Source: Sesamum alatum
Taxonomy: Eukaryota > Streptophyta > Magnoliopsida > Lamiales > Pedaliaceae
DNA: 64,000 nt
Reading direction: 5' to 3'
Assembly (NCBI GenBank): GCA_034509735.1
Contig: JACGWO010000003.1
Span: 992,001-1,056,000 of the forward strand
Shown here: positions 1-11,630 of the stretch, one piece after another
Position numbering within the stretch: position 1 is the stretch's first letter
Layout of the letters: every line of letters begins with the position of its first letter
Notes under the pieces: generated by a model
What the model saw: only the letters and a program-made list of their open reading frames with translations
The model's database searches: none
What the model was told of the DNA's origin: nothing
Translations under genes and position numbers: made by a program

Positions 1-909
1 TTTCTTTTGTATTTTTTTCTTCTTTTTTTCGATGTTGCTAGCTCCTCCAATTTTCTTTCTTTTTTTTTATTTTTTTCTGGAATTTCCGGGAGGTTGGGCA
101 TTCTAGGGAGGATTGATGCTATAAGGGAAAAAAAAAAAAAAAGGGAGAGGAGATAGATCAGAGTGAGCGAGAGGGAGGGGATCAAGGGGTTTTGCATTGA
201 TTGATATATATAAATTGTATGCATATTTTAATCTGTTAATTTATAGGTATATATATGTTTGTGTGTATTTATGCTTTAATATATTTTATAATTTTATGAA
301 GTTCTATCTTCATATTTCACATATTATTCATATATAATTCTTTCTTTGACTGTTAAACGGTTTTCTTGATTTATTTGAGTTGATATACTTTTATTTGAGT
401 CAATTATCAATAAAAATATAAACATAAATCAATATAAATGTAAAACCAAGCGGTGTTAGGCAATTGTCACTGCTAAAGTTTTATATTGACAATAGTTTAT
501 TGGGCATGAATAGTTTTCTTGATTATAAGGAGAATTATTGAATAAAATTGTCATTATATAATTTGTTGCTAAGGTAAAATTAATACCAATAATAATTACA
601 TATAATTAGACAAGTATAATTAGGATTTTAGTTATATTGGTATATGTACATGCCTTAATAACGTGCATGTATATGTAATTATACTTGCTTACAACAGCGT
701 TAAAAAGGCTTGTATATATCTCACTTTTCAAGAAGAAACGTTATTTACCATTAGAGAAAATGGTGCGGAATTTGAAAATTCTTGGATCGAACGTCATATT
801 ACTCTTTTTTCAAATAAAAAAAAATCTGTTTGATGACATGATAACATAAAAGAAAAAACTCTGTTTCAGAAATTCTCTTATTTTTATTTTTATAAAATTA
901 TGTAATGAT
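1..909. other. AT-rich sequence, no gene seen
   Basis: Long T and A runs, a short purine-rich patch near 140-180 and otherwise AT-rich sequence. I find no open frame of interest. The phrase around 831-848 (gatgacatgataacataa) recurs in part at 3146-3160, just after the solo LTR, so the two flanks look like one older sequence, probably part of the Helitron described to the right. Confidence 0.5.
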
Positions 910-914
910 GACAT

Positions 915-3145
915 TGAAGGACAAGCGGATCCGCCCGGGAGCGCGAGCGAAAGCGAGGAAGCGCAGAAAGTGCGTAAATTAAATCAAATCTAATTTAAAA
1001 TACGAATCCCAAGGGGTGTACCATTGGGTGCTCAACCGGGCGTTCGATGTAGGATGTGTAAATATTAGAAACATATATTTAAACACATAGGGCATAGATG
1101 TATATTAAATCAATCAAAGCGTAATAAACCGTTACCTTTGATTATTTAGCGTATGCTCCCGGCTACTTGCATTGTTCCTTCTCCGGAATGCTCACGAAAT
1201 CCAAACGTATGGATTCTCCAAAGGTGATCCACACCACACCGGAAGAAACACACGTTCTTCTTGCTAGAAAAGAACCGGTGTAAGAAGGAATCGGTTTAAG
1301 AGAAGAACACTATGAATTAGTACTCTCTTAAACTTACTTTGTTCTTCTTCTTGATTCAAAATCAAGTGAAGAACACAAGTGTAAGAGAGGGAGAGAGGCC
1401 GAGCGTTTGAGAGAGAGGAGAGGATTTTTTGTCTTCTGTTTTTCCTAGAAAAAGATGAATAGTGAATCACATATGCTTGGTGTTATATATTCTAATATAT
1501 ATACATAATTAATGTATTTATTGGAATGTGTCTAGGTTCATCCAAGGATGTCTAGATTCATTCCAATCAATCACCATCAATTCTTCAATCAAGCATACCA
1601 AAATTTATGGTATGATCAAATCATACCAAAAGGGAAGAGCTTGATTGGAGTTGATTTGTCTCTTTCCAAAAGAGATAAGCCACCATACCACCTAGCATGA
1701 AACATGGCTGATTTTGCTTTCTCCAAGGGAGCATATCGGCCATGTTTAATTAAGGGAAGAAGTCCAACTTCTTCCTATTCCAAAATAGGAATTATTTCTC
1801 CTCTCGGGTATAATTTAACGGACTGGGTTTTATCGCAATCCAATTACGACGAATCCAACATGAAATCCAATTTAATGTCCATTTAAATTATTCCCGTTGA
1901 TCTTTTAATCCAATTAAAAGATCCAACGTCTCAACGTCTCAACTTTTCATATTTAATCGAAAATCCAATTTACCGATTAAACGAAAGCCCGATACAATAT
2001 CGGCCCGTCCATCCAATGAACTTTCCCTTACGTAATCCAATTACTTATTTTATCCTTCGAGATTGACTCCAAGTCAATCTCTCAACCTCCTCGGTGATTT
2101 GTGTGTGACCTTTTAGGTTCACCCTCAGCTAGACTTGGGCCTGTGTCCCACAAGGGCCCGTTACCATGGGTGGCCGTCTAGCAACGGTCCATGGCACTAG
2201 AGACTAGGTAAATTGGGGTGAACATTTAGGCGCCGATTCCGTACGGGTACGATCCTTCCATCTACCGTCTCCCGGCCTTAGTCTAGGGTATGAAATTGGG
2301 CGTCGGTTCCCATCCTTGACTAGGCATCTATACTTTAATACTCGAGACCACGTATGCTTCATTGCATCGACACAGGAAACCATTCCCTGTTCGACCAACC
2401 ACTGTGGCCACAGCTTTAAACAGCATGAACGTGTCTGCGAGTGCATAGGAAATACCTCTGTCACATACTGACAGGGGACGGATCCTCCTCTTGGAATCCA
2501 CCGTCCTCGCTACACATTCCGACTGCACTGGACAAGGCCTATGATAATCATCTTACAGAATGATTACCTCTCGCCAGATCCAAGATACAGCTGTCCTGTG
2601 CACGCGACTGTCATGATTCCTCAAGTCTGAGGATTACTCCCGTACTATCGGAATCGGGGAAAACCAATCATACCGACCAATCCTCCAAGGCTTCCATATG
2701 ATGATCCCCGCGAGTCAGTCCAGTCGGCTCGACCCCAGTCGACCAACCCATCAAGATCGTGTAGGCATCCCACGCCTGTCGCCGATGAAACACGGCACTC
2801 ATCCAATGAACACGACTCTTGACGCAAGTCTCAATAGGACTCTCGATGCCCTGTCTCGAGGTCCTCGACTTGGAACGTTTCAGACCCAACTCTTAATCAG
2901 TTGGTTTCATGACCACCATCCAATGCGTGAACCAACTGCATGAGTTGTTATCCATGGTCTGTGGGCTTTGTTGCGATATAAGTTAAACACCGTTTTAACA
3001 AATGTAAGATGAGCGCAACAATGAAGATACCATTAGTGACGAACACTCATCTTATTCATCACGTAATAATATTACATCTACATCAAGTTGTCGAATAGGT
3101 TACAAATTGCCAAACCTATTGGCTTTCTGGTCACCTATTCCAACA
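915..3145 (-). mobile_element. Solo LTR, Copia-type family A, reverse orientation
   Basis: In + orientation the unit begins TGAAGGACAAG and ends CCTATTCCAACA, so read on the - strand it starts TGTTGGAATAGG and ends in CA. It is flanked by a perfect 5-bp target duplication, GACAT, at 910-914 and 3146-3150, and no internal retrotransposon genes lie between. That is the signature of a solo LTR left by LTR-LTR recombination. It is colinear with the LTR starting at 62089 and recognisably related to those at 48431-50576 and 56591-58579. The last of these directly follows a Copia polyprotein, which is why I assign the family to Copia. The small open frames inside are not genes. Confidence 0.93.
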
Positions 3146-3545
3146 GACATGATAACATAAATTTTTATTCTAGTGCAAAAAATAAATTGTTTGTTATGAC
3201 AGGACACTAATTTATTATTTATTTTAATTTTTTCACATTTAAAAAATCGATAATTTATTTGGGTGGCTTTAGATTATATTAATCGATCATTTTGCTAAAA
3301 GTTTATTTTTCTTGTAATGCAGGACACCAGTCAATGTCTATGGATTCAACAACTCCAATCAAGCCTCTGGAAATAAATCAAAATCATTAACATTACGATT
3401 AAAAACTCTTCGATTTGGATTAGAAATAACATGTGGGCGAAACACTTCTTCAAGACTTCAAAAATTAATAATGATCGAACAAACTAACATTTTAACCCTT
3501 TTATTTTTTTTATAGTTTAAATATTAACAATAAAGTAAATGATTC

Positions 3546-5590
3546 TTGCAGGGTGTACAAATTGGAGTTATAATATTTAATGATGATATCTATAACTCTG
3601 TTGGAAAGTTTGCTACAAAGACATATATGATCATCTCCAATGGTGAGGTTAAAAAGGTCAATCCAATGTTTCTCAATACAAAGTCACAAAAGGAATTGGT
3701 ACTTAAAAGATATACAACATGTGAAGAATACATATGAAGATATTGGGGACAATGTTGACTATGATTTTGTGAAGTTTCAATATATAAATTATGATATACA
3801 TGCTAAGAGAGGACTTGGTACTTCTACTTTTTCTCGCATGCTTGTTATATTTTTTTTATTTAGTGTGTGAAGCCTATCTAATATCAAGCGGCCATTCACG
3901 TCAGGAATAGAGGCCATTAAGTATGGAGTTGCTTGTACTTGAATTTTCTTTGTCGAGATTGGGTTGGTGTTCCGTGTACCGCACTGAAGCTAGTGTAGCC
4001 TATGCGAAGCAAGCGGATACAAGATCGAAAAGAATGCATTGGATGGATGCTCGTGCATTAAGAAGGGAGGACGCTTTCAGAGGCGAAAGGCCATGGGGAG
4101 ATACCGTCTATGATCCATGGATCTCTGATCGGGAAACTTATATTTTTCTTTTCTTTTCTTGTTTTTCAAATTATAATAATAACTTAAATTTATGTTTCAA
4201 AGGATATTGTGTAGATATTCATGGAGTTTAATTTAATAAAAAAGTCAAAGAATGCCGAACAACTACAAATTCATTTGTGATAGTAAAACCTGTACGAGAG
4301 ATTACAATAATGAATAACGAGTAAGTTATTGGAATTGGACCCATTTTACTTTATCTTATTGATGGCTTTTAATTTTTTTTTTCTAAATTTCTGAAATGAC
4401 AATCTCGGATAAATTATATTCCATTACATACTTATTTGTTTGATTTTTTTATGTTTGTGCAGATCTCATCCTATAGTAGTATGTCTTTGGAAGGACATGA
4501 CTAGAATGAAGGATATAAATTACAACAAGTTGTTGATCAAAATCCAATTATAGTCATCACAAACGTTACAGGAAAGAAGTATATTTTAGGTAAAACTTTT
4601 TGGACAATAATTATGAGAGATACTATGTATATATAGTTACAAGTATAATTTCCATCATTGTTCATTTATTATTATGAATTGCAATTGCAAACCACATCAG
4701 CATTAACTCTATAAATAAATCCAAAAACGTCAAAAATTGACTGTATGCGGCAATGGTATGCATTTAGTTTGTAAATTTAATATTGATTGATAATTGTTTA
4801 TATTTATAGATAATAATAATTTTCTCATATATAATTCATTTGATTGATTTATAATAGTTATATATTATAGAATGTTATATTATTTTAATGACTTATTATT
4901 TTTTAATAATCATAATGTATATGGTTGGATATGGTCCACAAATTCTTAACCCATGTGAAATACAAGAAATATTGAATTTTACAAGTTTTATTTTCTTATA
5001 CATTTTCATTTCGTATACAGGTTATCAACAAATTATGACCGAATGAAAGTACACGAGCTATCCATGAAGCAGAGGATTAAAAGTGCAAAGGAAGTAACCC
5101 TTAAAGAAATCATTCACAATAGAGAAACATCGTTTGAGGTATTTTCATCAACAATAATCGCACTGATAATTATTGTTGGAATTAATTATTATAATAAAAT
5201 TTTTACCTTTTATTTGATTATCACCAACAGGGTGCATAGTATTGTTTCAAGGGAACTGTAAAGTTGAAATAAATTGTCCTTATGGTACGACTCATGCAAA
5301 GCATGCACACATCAATTTTTAAGAATGGAGATGGTCTTACCAGCAAAAGGCAATATAGAAGATGTAGAAACAACACCTACCACAAAAAACTATGATTCGT
5401 AAATAAAAAATATATTTATACAATTTTTTTCAATATGTACAAGTAATTATTACTAAATTAATTATAGTAATAGATTAGTGCTTAATGTCATAGAAGGAGT
5501 TTATAGCGCATGTATTACATTATTTGAGGAAGCAACAACTATATACATTGGATGCTCGATACATGAGGACTTGGCATCAACCGAACGAGT
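3546..5590 (+). pseudogene. Broken replication protein A (RPA1)-like gene
   Basis: RPA70-like proteins bind single-stranded DNA through tandem OB folds, and plant Helitrons often carry copies. Exon-like pieces appear in order on the + strand. At 3551-3737, after a TTGCAG acceptor, comes an OB-fold stretch with TYMIISNGEVKKVNP. REITIMNNE lies near 4296-4322. From 4464 there is an LWKDM... segment followed, after a frameshift, by NPIIVITNV, matching the second OB fold. At 5033-5135 is RIKSAKEVTLKEII. At about 5285-5400 is WYDSCKAC, like the zinc-binding part of the C-terminal domain. At about 5476-5590 is RLVLNVIEG...LFEEATTIYIGCS. Frameshifts, stops and a rRNA-like insertion break it. Exon borders are approximate. 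A degenerate host RPA copy is the alternative. Confidence 0.6.
3900..4140 (+). pseudogene. Fragment like mitochondrial 26S (LSU) rRNA 5' end (likely NUMT)
   Basis: This patch is GC-richer than its surroundings. The part from about 4010 to 4138 follows the 5' domain I of large-subunit rRNA as I know it from plant mitochondrial rrn26: ttggatggatgc at 4038-4049, aggacgctttcagaggcg at 4068-4085, then gatccatggatctc and gatcgggaaac ending near 4137. The bacterial 23S counterpart has GGTGGATGCC...GAAGGACG...GGGGAAAC. The portion before 4000 may be the mitochondrial upstream spacer. It breaks off into AT-rich DNA at about 4140, so it is a truncated, non-functional nuclear copy. An open frame over it (3923-4231) is accidental. 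Confidence 0.65.
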
Positions 5591-6511
5591 AATATTTATA
5601 TCCTAAAAGACTTTTAATTATATTTTCTTTTATCATGTATTATACAACTAGCTAGATATTTTCATTGTCTTAATTAATAGATATTAATTATTTTAGCTTA
5701 CATTTAATTATTTTTTTTCCGTTATTTGTCCTGAATCATGGATCTATGTGTATATAAATATATATTTACATATTCTCTTTACAGGAAGAATATGAGTTTA
5801 AAATACTATAGACGATTGAGCATACAAGCATCCACAAAATTTGATTTCTTATTGCTCTTTAACAAATAAGGCATAGTTGATCAATTGAAGGTTGAATGTC
5901 ATAGCTGATGCAATTGAAAAGATACAACGTATAATAAAAAAAGCAGAGAAAAAGAAAAAACGTCAATTACATTAGGTACTTTGTGATCAAACGAGAAATC
6001 AAGATGAAGTGGAATTGGAATACAGTCAACTCAAATTTTATAAGAACAATACTGCAGTTTCTCCAAAAAAGATCATAAAAAGCAACCACAAAAGAAGAAT
6101 ATTGGGCCATAATGAAGATTGAAATTTTCAGTGATGATGAAGAAATACTTGGAAGTTTCAGAAATAGATGTCTGAAGCAACTTGCAAAATCAAACAAGAA
6201 GAAAAGTTCTTCGTATGTGAAGATCAAACAAGAGAAGAACTTTATTGGAGTTCATATAACGATTATTTTTTCTATAATTCAGTTACTTTTTTTATGTTAT
6301 TAAGATTCAACAACATTTAGTTAAGATAATTAAATTTTTTTTATCTATTACAGACTTTTGAATTTTTTACTTTACATGTTTCCTTTTCTAAACAATATTT
6401 TGTATTCTTAATAAAATACAATAATTAATTTTTATCAAATCATAAGAAACACATGCAACGTACGTATTCCTTGCTAGTATATATATAGTGTCTATATCCA
6501 GATCAAAAAAA

Positions 6512-7819
6512 AAGTGTCTATATATGTGTGTGTGTGTGTGTGTGTAATTAGGTGTGTATACATAGGGTAAATCTCATTTTTGGTCCCATATAGTAGGTCC
6601 AGTTCAATTTTGGTCTCATTCATTAACAAAAACTCAATTTCAAGACAATATCTTTTCGATTTGTCTTCAATTTTGGTCCCAACTTAAAAAATTGATGAAA
6701 ATCGTTAACTGCCGTTAAAAGGAGGCATGTGCCTCTCACATGATGCATATTTGGGGGAAAAATAATTACATTCAATGACAGGAAAACGAGGGAAAATAAA
6801 AAATTAGGGTTCGTCCACCTCTTTCTTCTTTATTTCAACCACCTCTTCTTTTCATTTGGTGCAAGATAATCCACCTTCTTTTTTATTTTTGGACATCTCT
6901 CCTTCTTTTTGTTTCAAACTTGCGAAAAAAGTCCAGGTATGATTTTCTCGCCTTTGTGCACATTGGTGGGTCTTTCCATACAAAAAAACCACACCCTCTA
7001 GCATTATTATCTCAACTAAAATATTCATCCCGGATTGGCACTCGTCCATGAAGTTCTTAAAGATGTTTTCTTACCACAATAACACATGAGAGTTTAATTG
7101 TAGAAGTCGAATCACTTGTTGACTTCAATTTTTCATAAATGGAAGCGGAATTTGGGTGTATTTGGAAGAGAGAAAATGTTGGATGAACCCTAATTTTTTT
7201 ATTTCATCCCCTTCTTTGTCATTTCATGTGTTTATTTTCTCCGAAATACGCATCATGTGAGAGGCACATGCCTCCTTTTAACGGCAACTAATGATTTCCG
7301 TCTATTTTTTACGTTGGGACCAAAATTGAGACAAATCGAAAGATATTGTCCTGAACTTGAGATTTTTGTAATGAATGGATCAAAATTGAACTAACCCCTA
7401 ATACATGAGACCAAAAAATGAGATTTACCCATATACATATATGTGCCATTTATATTATATAAATACAATATTGATAATCTCCCCTTTTTTCTTTCTTTTG
7501 TCTTCTTTTTGGGTTTCTACAATTCTCTACAACATTCCAAGCTAATACAAGTGGTTTTTTATATGCATATATATTTATTGATATTATATATATATATATA
7601 TATTTATAAAGATATAATACCTCCTCCTTCATCTTTGCAAATTTTTTTATTTAGACCCCAAACAACTTTTTATTGCCTCAAATTCAAGTATCTCCAAGAA
7701 TATACCCTTATCACATAATTCCTAATTAAGTACCAAATATTATAATAAATCATCACATTACTATCCATTTTATTATGCTAATAAATGATAATCATGTATT
7801 TACATTTGAGGATGTTACA
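6512..7819 (-). repeat. Left (3') LTR of the chromovirus, truncated
   Basis: Read on the - strand the LTR starts TGTAACATCC at 7819, directly after a polypurine tract (+ strand attctcccctctt at 7820-7832). Apart from an inserted MULE (6565-7430), it matches 13160-13566: both contain aattaggtgtgtatacata, ctacaacattccaa, aatgataatcatgtattta and gaggatgttaca. The match stops at about 6512. The right copy extends further, to about 12460, so this left copy has lost its U5 end near the Helitron border. It contains a (TG)n run at about 6521-6544 and (AT)n near 7586-7602. Confidence 0.75.
6565..7430. mobile_element. Long-TIR Mutator-like element inside the LTR
   Basis: An 866-bp element with ends GGGTAAATCTCATTTTTGG... 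and ...AGATTTACCC. The inverted arms stay alignable for about 250 bases, including the stretch aaaaggaggcatgtgcctct and its complement near 7270. Flanks are gtatacata (6556-6564) and atatacata (7431-7439), a 9-bp target duplication with one difference, as for Mutator-like elements. The second LTR, at about 13196-13203, reads straight through the empty site, confirming the insertion. No transposase is encoded. Confidence 0.85.
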
Positions 7820-7835
7820 ATTCTCCCCTCTTAAT

Positions 7836-10800
7836 AAAAATTTCGTCCTTGAAATTTGATTATCTTACCCATTCAAGGTAACAAATAAGGGTACTTTCTC
7901 CTTCATATTTTCCTCAACTTCCCAAGTGGCTTATTTTGGAGAGTGATGACTCCACTTTACTTTCATCATTGATATCTCCTTGTTTCTCACTTTCTTTGTT
8001 GTCCTATCTAGAAATCTATTGGTTCTTCTATGTAGTCAAGTTATTTGAGATTTCTATCTCCGGTTCACACAAAATATGACTAGGATCAGAACGGTATCAT
8101 TGTAGCATATAAACATGAAATACGTCATGTAGCCGTGACAATTCTGCTAGTAATGCTAATCGATAAGCTAGTGGTCCGACTCGCTCGGTAATATCATATA
8201 GTCCAATGTACCTCGGACTCAGTGTTCCTTGCTTACCAAATCTTAAAATTCCGTTCCTTGGGGACACCTTCAAAAAACTTTTTTCTCCTACTTCATACTC
8301 AATCTATCTATGATGATTATCAATTAACTTTTTTGTCGATCTTGTACTGCTTTCAAATACTTCGTATTATTTGTATCTTATCTGTTGTTTCTTGCACTAA
8401 TTCTGGACCTTCAAGTTGTCTTAGACCCTCACATCCAACATATTGGATTTTGACATGTTCCATACAAAGCTTCAATATGGACCCATACCAATGCTAGAAT
8501 GAAAACTATTATTATATGCAAATTCCATCAGTGGCAGATGATCATCCCAGTTACCTCTGAATTCAATTATGCTGGCTCTCATCATATCTTCTAATGTCTG
8601 AATTGTGCTTTATGATTGTCCATCTGTTTGAGGGTGAAAATGGTGTACTGAAATGTAACTTCGTACCTAATGCCCTTTTGTAAGCTTTTCCAAACGTATG
8701 AGGTAAATCGAGGATCTCTATCAGATACTATAGAAATAGGCACACCGTGCTGTCTTACAATTCTGAAACATATACCTCAGCCAATTTATCCATAGAATCA
8801 CCTTGTTGTATAGGCAAGAAGTGAGCTGATTTAGTCAGTATATCAACAATTACCCAAATAGCATCATGTTTACTGAATGTACGTGGCAAACCAATGACAA
8901 AATCCATAGTGATCTTTTCCCATTTCCATTCAGGTATAGTTAAAGGTCGTAGCTTACCGGCTGGTACTTGATGTTCTGCTTTTACTTGCTGACAAGTTAG
9001 ACACTTAGCCACAAATTTTGCAACATCCTTTTTCATTGTCGGCCACCAACAATATGGTTTTAAATTTCGATACATCTTTATAGTACCTAAATGCATTGCA
9101 TATGGCGCATTAGGGGCTTCTTGCATGATCTCCTCACGTAACCCCTCCACATCGGGCACACAAACTCTTCTTCCATTCACTATCACCCCATCAGTCTGTA
9201 TTGAAAAATTGGGCTTCTTACCTTGTTTTATTTACTCTAATATTCGTAACAAGAAAGGATCTCGAGTCTGTGCTTCTCTACTTCTGTCCACAAAATCTGG
9301 TTTATTTGCAAAGTTGTTTAATAAACCTGCTACATGATCAACTTCTAACTTCACGGTCGTAGGTCTCATTTCTAATAACAACGCCATATTATGACTTCCC
9401 AAATTAGCTAAAGTGGTTGTACTTTTTCCACTCAAGGTATCTGCTACCACATTCGTCTTCCAAAAATGATAATCAAGAGTACAGTCATAATCCTTTTAGC
9501 AATTCTATCCACCTTCTCTTGTCTCAAGTTCAACTCTTTTTTGCGTTAAAACATACTTCAAACTCTTGTAATCCAGTGAAAATCTGAAAATATTTCTCCA
9601 TACAAGTGTCTCCAAATCTTCAATGCATGCACAATTGCTGCTAACTCCAAATCATGTGTAGGATAATTAACTGGTGGGTCCTTAATTGGCAAGATGCATA
9701 TGCTATTACTTTCCCGTTCTGCATTAGAACACACCCCAAACCTTGTTTAGAAGCATCTGTATACACCACATATCCACCATTACTAGATGGTAGAACTAAA
9801 ATCGGAGTTGATGTTAATCTTTCTTTAACTCCTGGAAACTTTGTTGACACTGCTCCAATCCAGTGAAACGCTACCCCTTTCTTTAATAGTTTTGTCAAAG
9901 GACGAGCAATTATAGAGAGAAACCCTAAAAAAATGTCCTATAGTACCCCGGTAGTCCTAAGAAACTCCGTATTTCAATCACATTTTCGATGTTCTTCAAT
10001 CCATAATAGCCTTCACCTTTGCAGGGTCAGGCATAACCCCGCCTCCAGATATCACGTGTCCGAGAAAAACTACCTGATTCACCCGAAACTTGCACTTACT
10101 TAACTTAGCATACAACTCCTTGTCTTTCAAGTTCTGCAATACTATTTTGAAATGTTGTTCATGTTCCTCTCTACTCCTTGAGTACACCAAGACATCATCT
10201 ATGAAAACTACCACAAATTGATCCAAATACTTTTGAAAAGTTCGATTCATCAATGTCATGAATGTATCTTGTCTATTTGTTAATCCGAATGGCATCACTA
10301 AAAACTCATAATGACCATATCGAGTGCGATATGTTGTTTTAGATATATCCTTCTCGGCTATTCTCAATTGCCAAAAACCAGACCTCGAATCGATCTTTGA
10401 ATATTGTAGCCCCTTTTAACTGGTCTAGCACATCATCAATTCTAGGTAATGGGTATTTATTTTTCACAGTGACTCTATTCAATTGGCGATAGTCGATACA
10501 TAACCTCGTACTGTCGTCCTTCTTTTTCACAAACAACACTGGTGCTCCCCAAGGTGAAGTACTCGATCGGATAAATCCTTTCTCCAACAATTCTTCTATT
10601 TGCTTCTTTAGCTCTGTTAATTCTATTGGAGCCATTCTATGTGGTGCAATAGAAATTGGAGAAACTCCTGACAAACTTTCTATAGTAAAATCCACTTCTC
10701 TTTGTGGTGGCAGACCTGGTAAGTCATTAGGAAACACTTCGAAAAAGTCTCTTACTATGGGAATTTCTTGCAATTTTGGCTATCCATTCTCATATCTATC

Positions 10801-11225
10801 ACATTAGCCAAAAAAGGTTCACATCCGTCCAACATTAATCGTCTCGCTTGTATGGCTGATATTACACAAACTGGCATCACTTGTCTATCACTCACAAATA
10901 CTACTTTTGGCTTCCCAGAACATTCAATCACTACTTCTTTCTTATAACAATCAACTACTGCTTTGTTTTGTGCTAACCAATCCATTCCCAAAATTACATC
11001 AAACTCCCTCAAGTTCGTCACTACTAGGTCTACAGGTAAGTTTATATCGCCAATCTTTACTAAGATTCCTTTCCTAATATTGTTCACCACCACACCACCT
11101 CCCACGCCACGGGTAAATGAACCATCAAATTATATCCCAAAGGACTATTTTCACCTGGTACTTTAGATGCAAGTTTCGATGATATGTATGAATGTGTACA
11201 GCCAGGACCAATCAAAACATAAGCC
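7836..11225 (-). pseudogene. Ty3/gypsy chromovirus polyprotein, decayed
   Basis: Read on the - strand from right to left. Protease-like region (about 11225-10755): the active-site area is degenerate (GPGCTHSYIS where DSGATHSFIS is usual), then DVILGMDWLA. Reverse transcriptase (10773-9996): [19 protein letters not shown], the catalytic FIDDVLVYS and FLGHVIS, with a frameshift near 10350. RNase H (9898-9641): [13 protein letters not shown]. Integrase (9186-8755): zinc-finger region HLGTIKMYR...CLTCQ, then core motif ITMDFVIGLPR, then decayed sequence. The C-terminal remnant near 8000-8220 keeps HDVFHVYML and ATWEVEEN, which links pol to the polypurine tract at 7820-7835. Stops and frameshifts throughout mean it cannot be functional. 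Gag is not recognisable; a nested Copia interrupts the 5' side. Confidence 0.85.
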
Positions 11226-11269
11226 TCAATATCAAATAATAAGATTATACCTAATATCACATCACTTGA

Positions 11270-11630
11270 GGCTGGGGCTAGAAAGAAGGTGCTATAACTG
11301 TGGAAGAAAAGGTCATTACATTAAAGATTGTAAGAAGCCTAAATGGGAGGAGAATAAAGATGAAGCAAATGCAATGACTGAAGATAGTTTAGGAGAAATT
11401 TACTGATGTGTGGGGACCTACTCAAACAGGAAAGAAACTTGTCTTAAGTTTTTTAAAAACTTAAAATAATCAGATATCTTCAGTGTTCTCTGTACTTTCT
11501 AACCCAAACATACAAGTCTTCTATCTATTTTGCAGGAACTATCTCGGTATCCCGACAATTGGCGATGACGAAAATCAGATACACCCTTGGGCCTGGTCCT
11601 CTCTTTAGGTCCATGGTCCAAGGTAGAGAT
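11270..11630 (+). pseudogene. Copia remnant: gag zinc knuckle fused to integrase by deletion
   Basis: On the + strand, opposite to the surrounding gypsy element, 11281-11403 encodes a CCHC zinc knuckle CYNCGRKGHYIKDC followed by KKPKWEENKDEANA. Immediately after, in another frame, ctgatgtgtggggacctactc encodes DVWGPT, the start of the Copia integrase core. Protease and the remainder of pol are missing, so a deletion joined gag to integrase near 11400. The sequence then runs to a polypurine tract (aaggtagaga, about 11620-11629) and an LTR. No 5' LTR is seen. Confidence 0.65.

Larger units (their letters stand above)
3146..6477 (+). mobile_element. Probable 3' part of a Helitron
   Basis: The right end reads ...CTAG|T at 6474-6478, preceded by a degenerate hairpin (catgcaacgtacg, about 6452-6464). 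This is the layout of plant Helitron 3' ends and resembles the clearer end at 39485-39510. An RPA-like gene, cargo typical of plant Helitrons, lies upstream on the same strand. The 5' end is not found and may lie left of the solo LTR or outside the window. No Rep/helicase coding is visible, so this would be a decayed or partial copy. Confidence 0.5.

Noticed and set aside
2204..2943. Several overlapping open frames on both strands in the left LTR (repeated at 63377-63999)
   Set aside because: They lie within an LTR, have no family signature and recur only because the LTR is repeated.
3923..4231. 102-residue open frame on the + strand
   Set aside because: It overlies the rRNA-like fragment; its openness reflects that GC-richer sequence, not a protein.
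7443..7718. Open frame with many Ile/Tyr residues
   Set aside because: Made of an (AT)n run inside an LTR.
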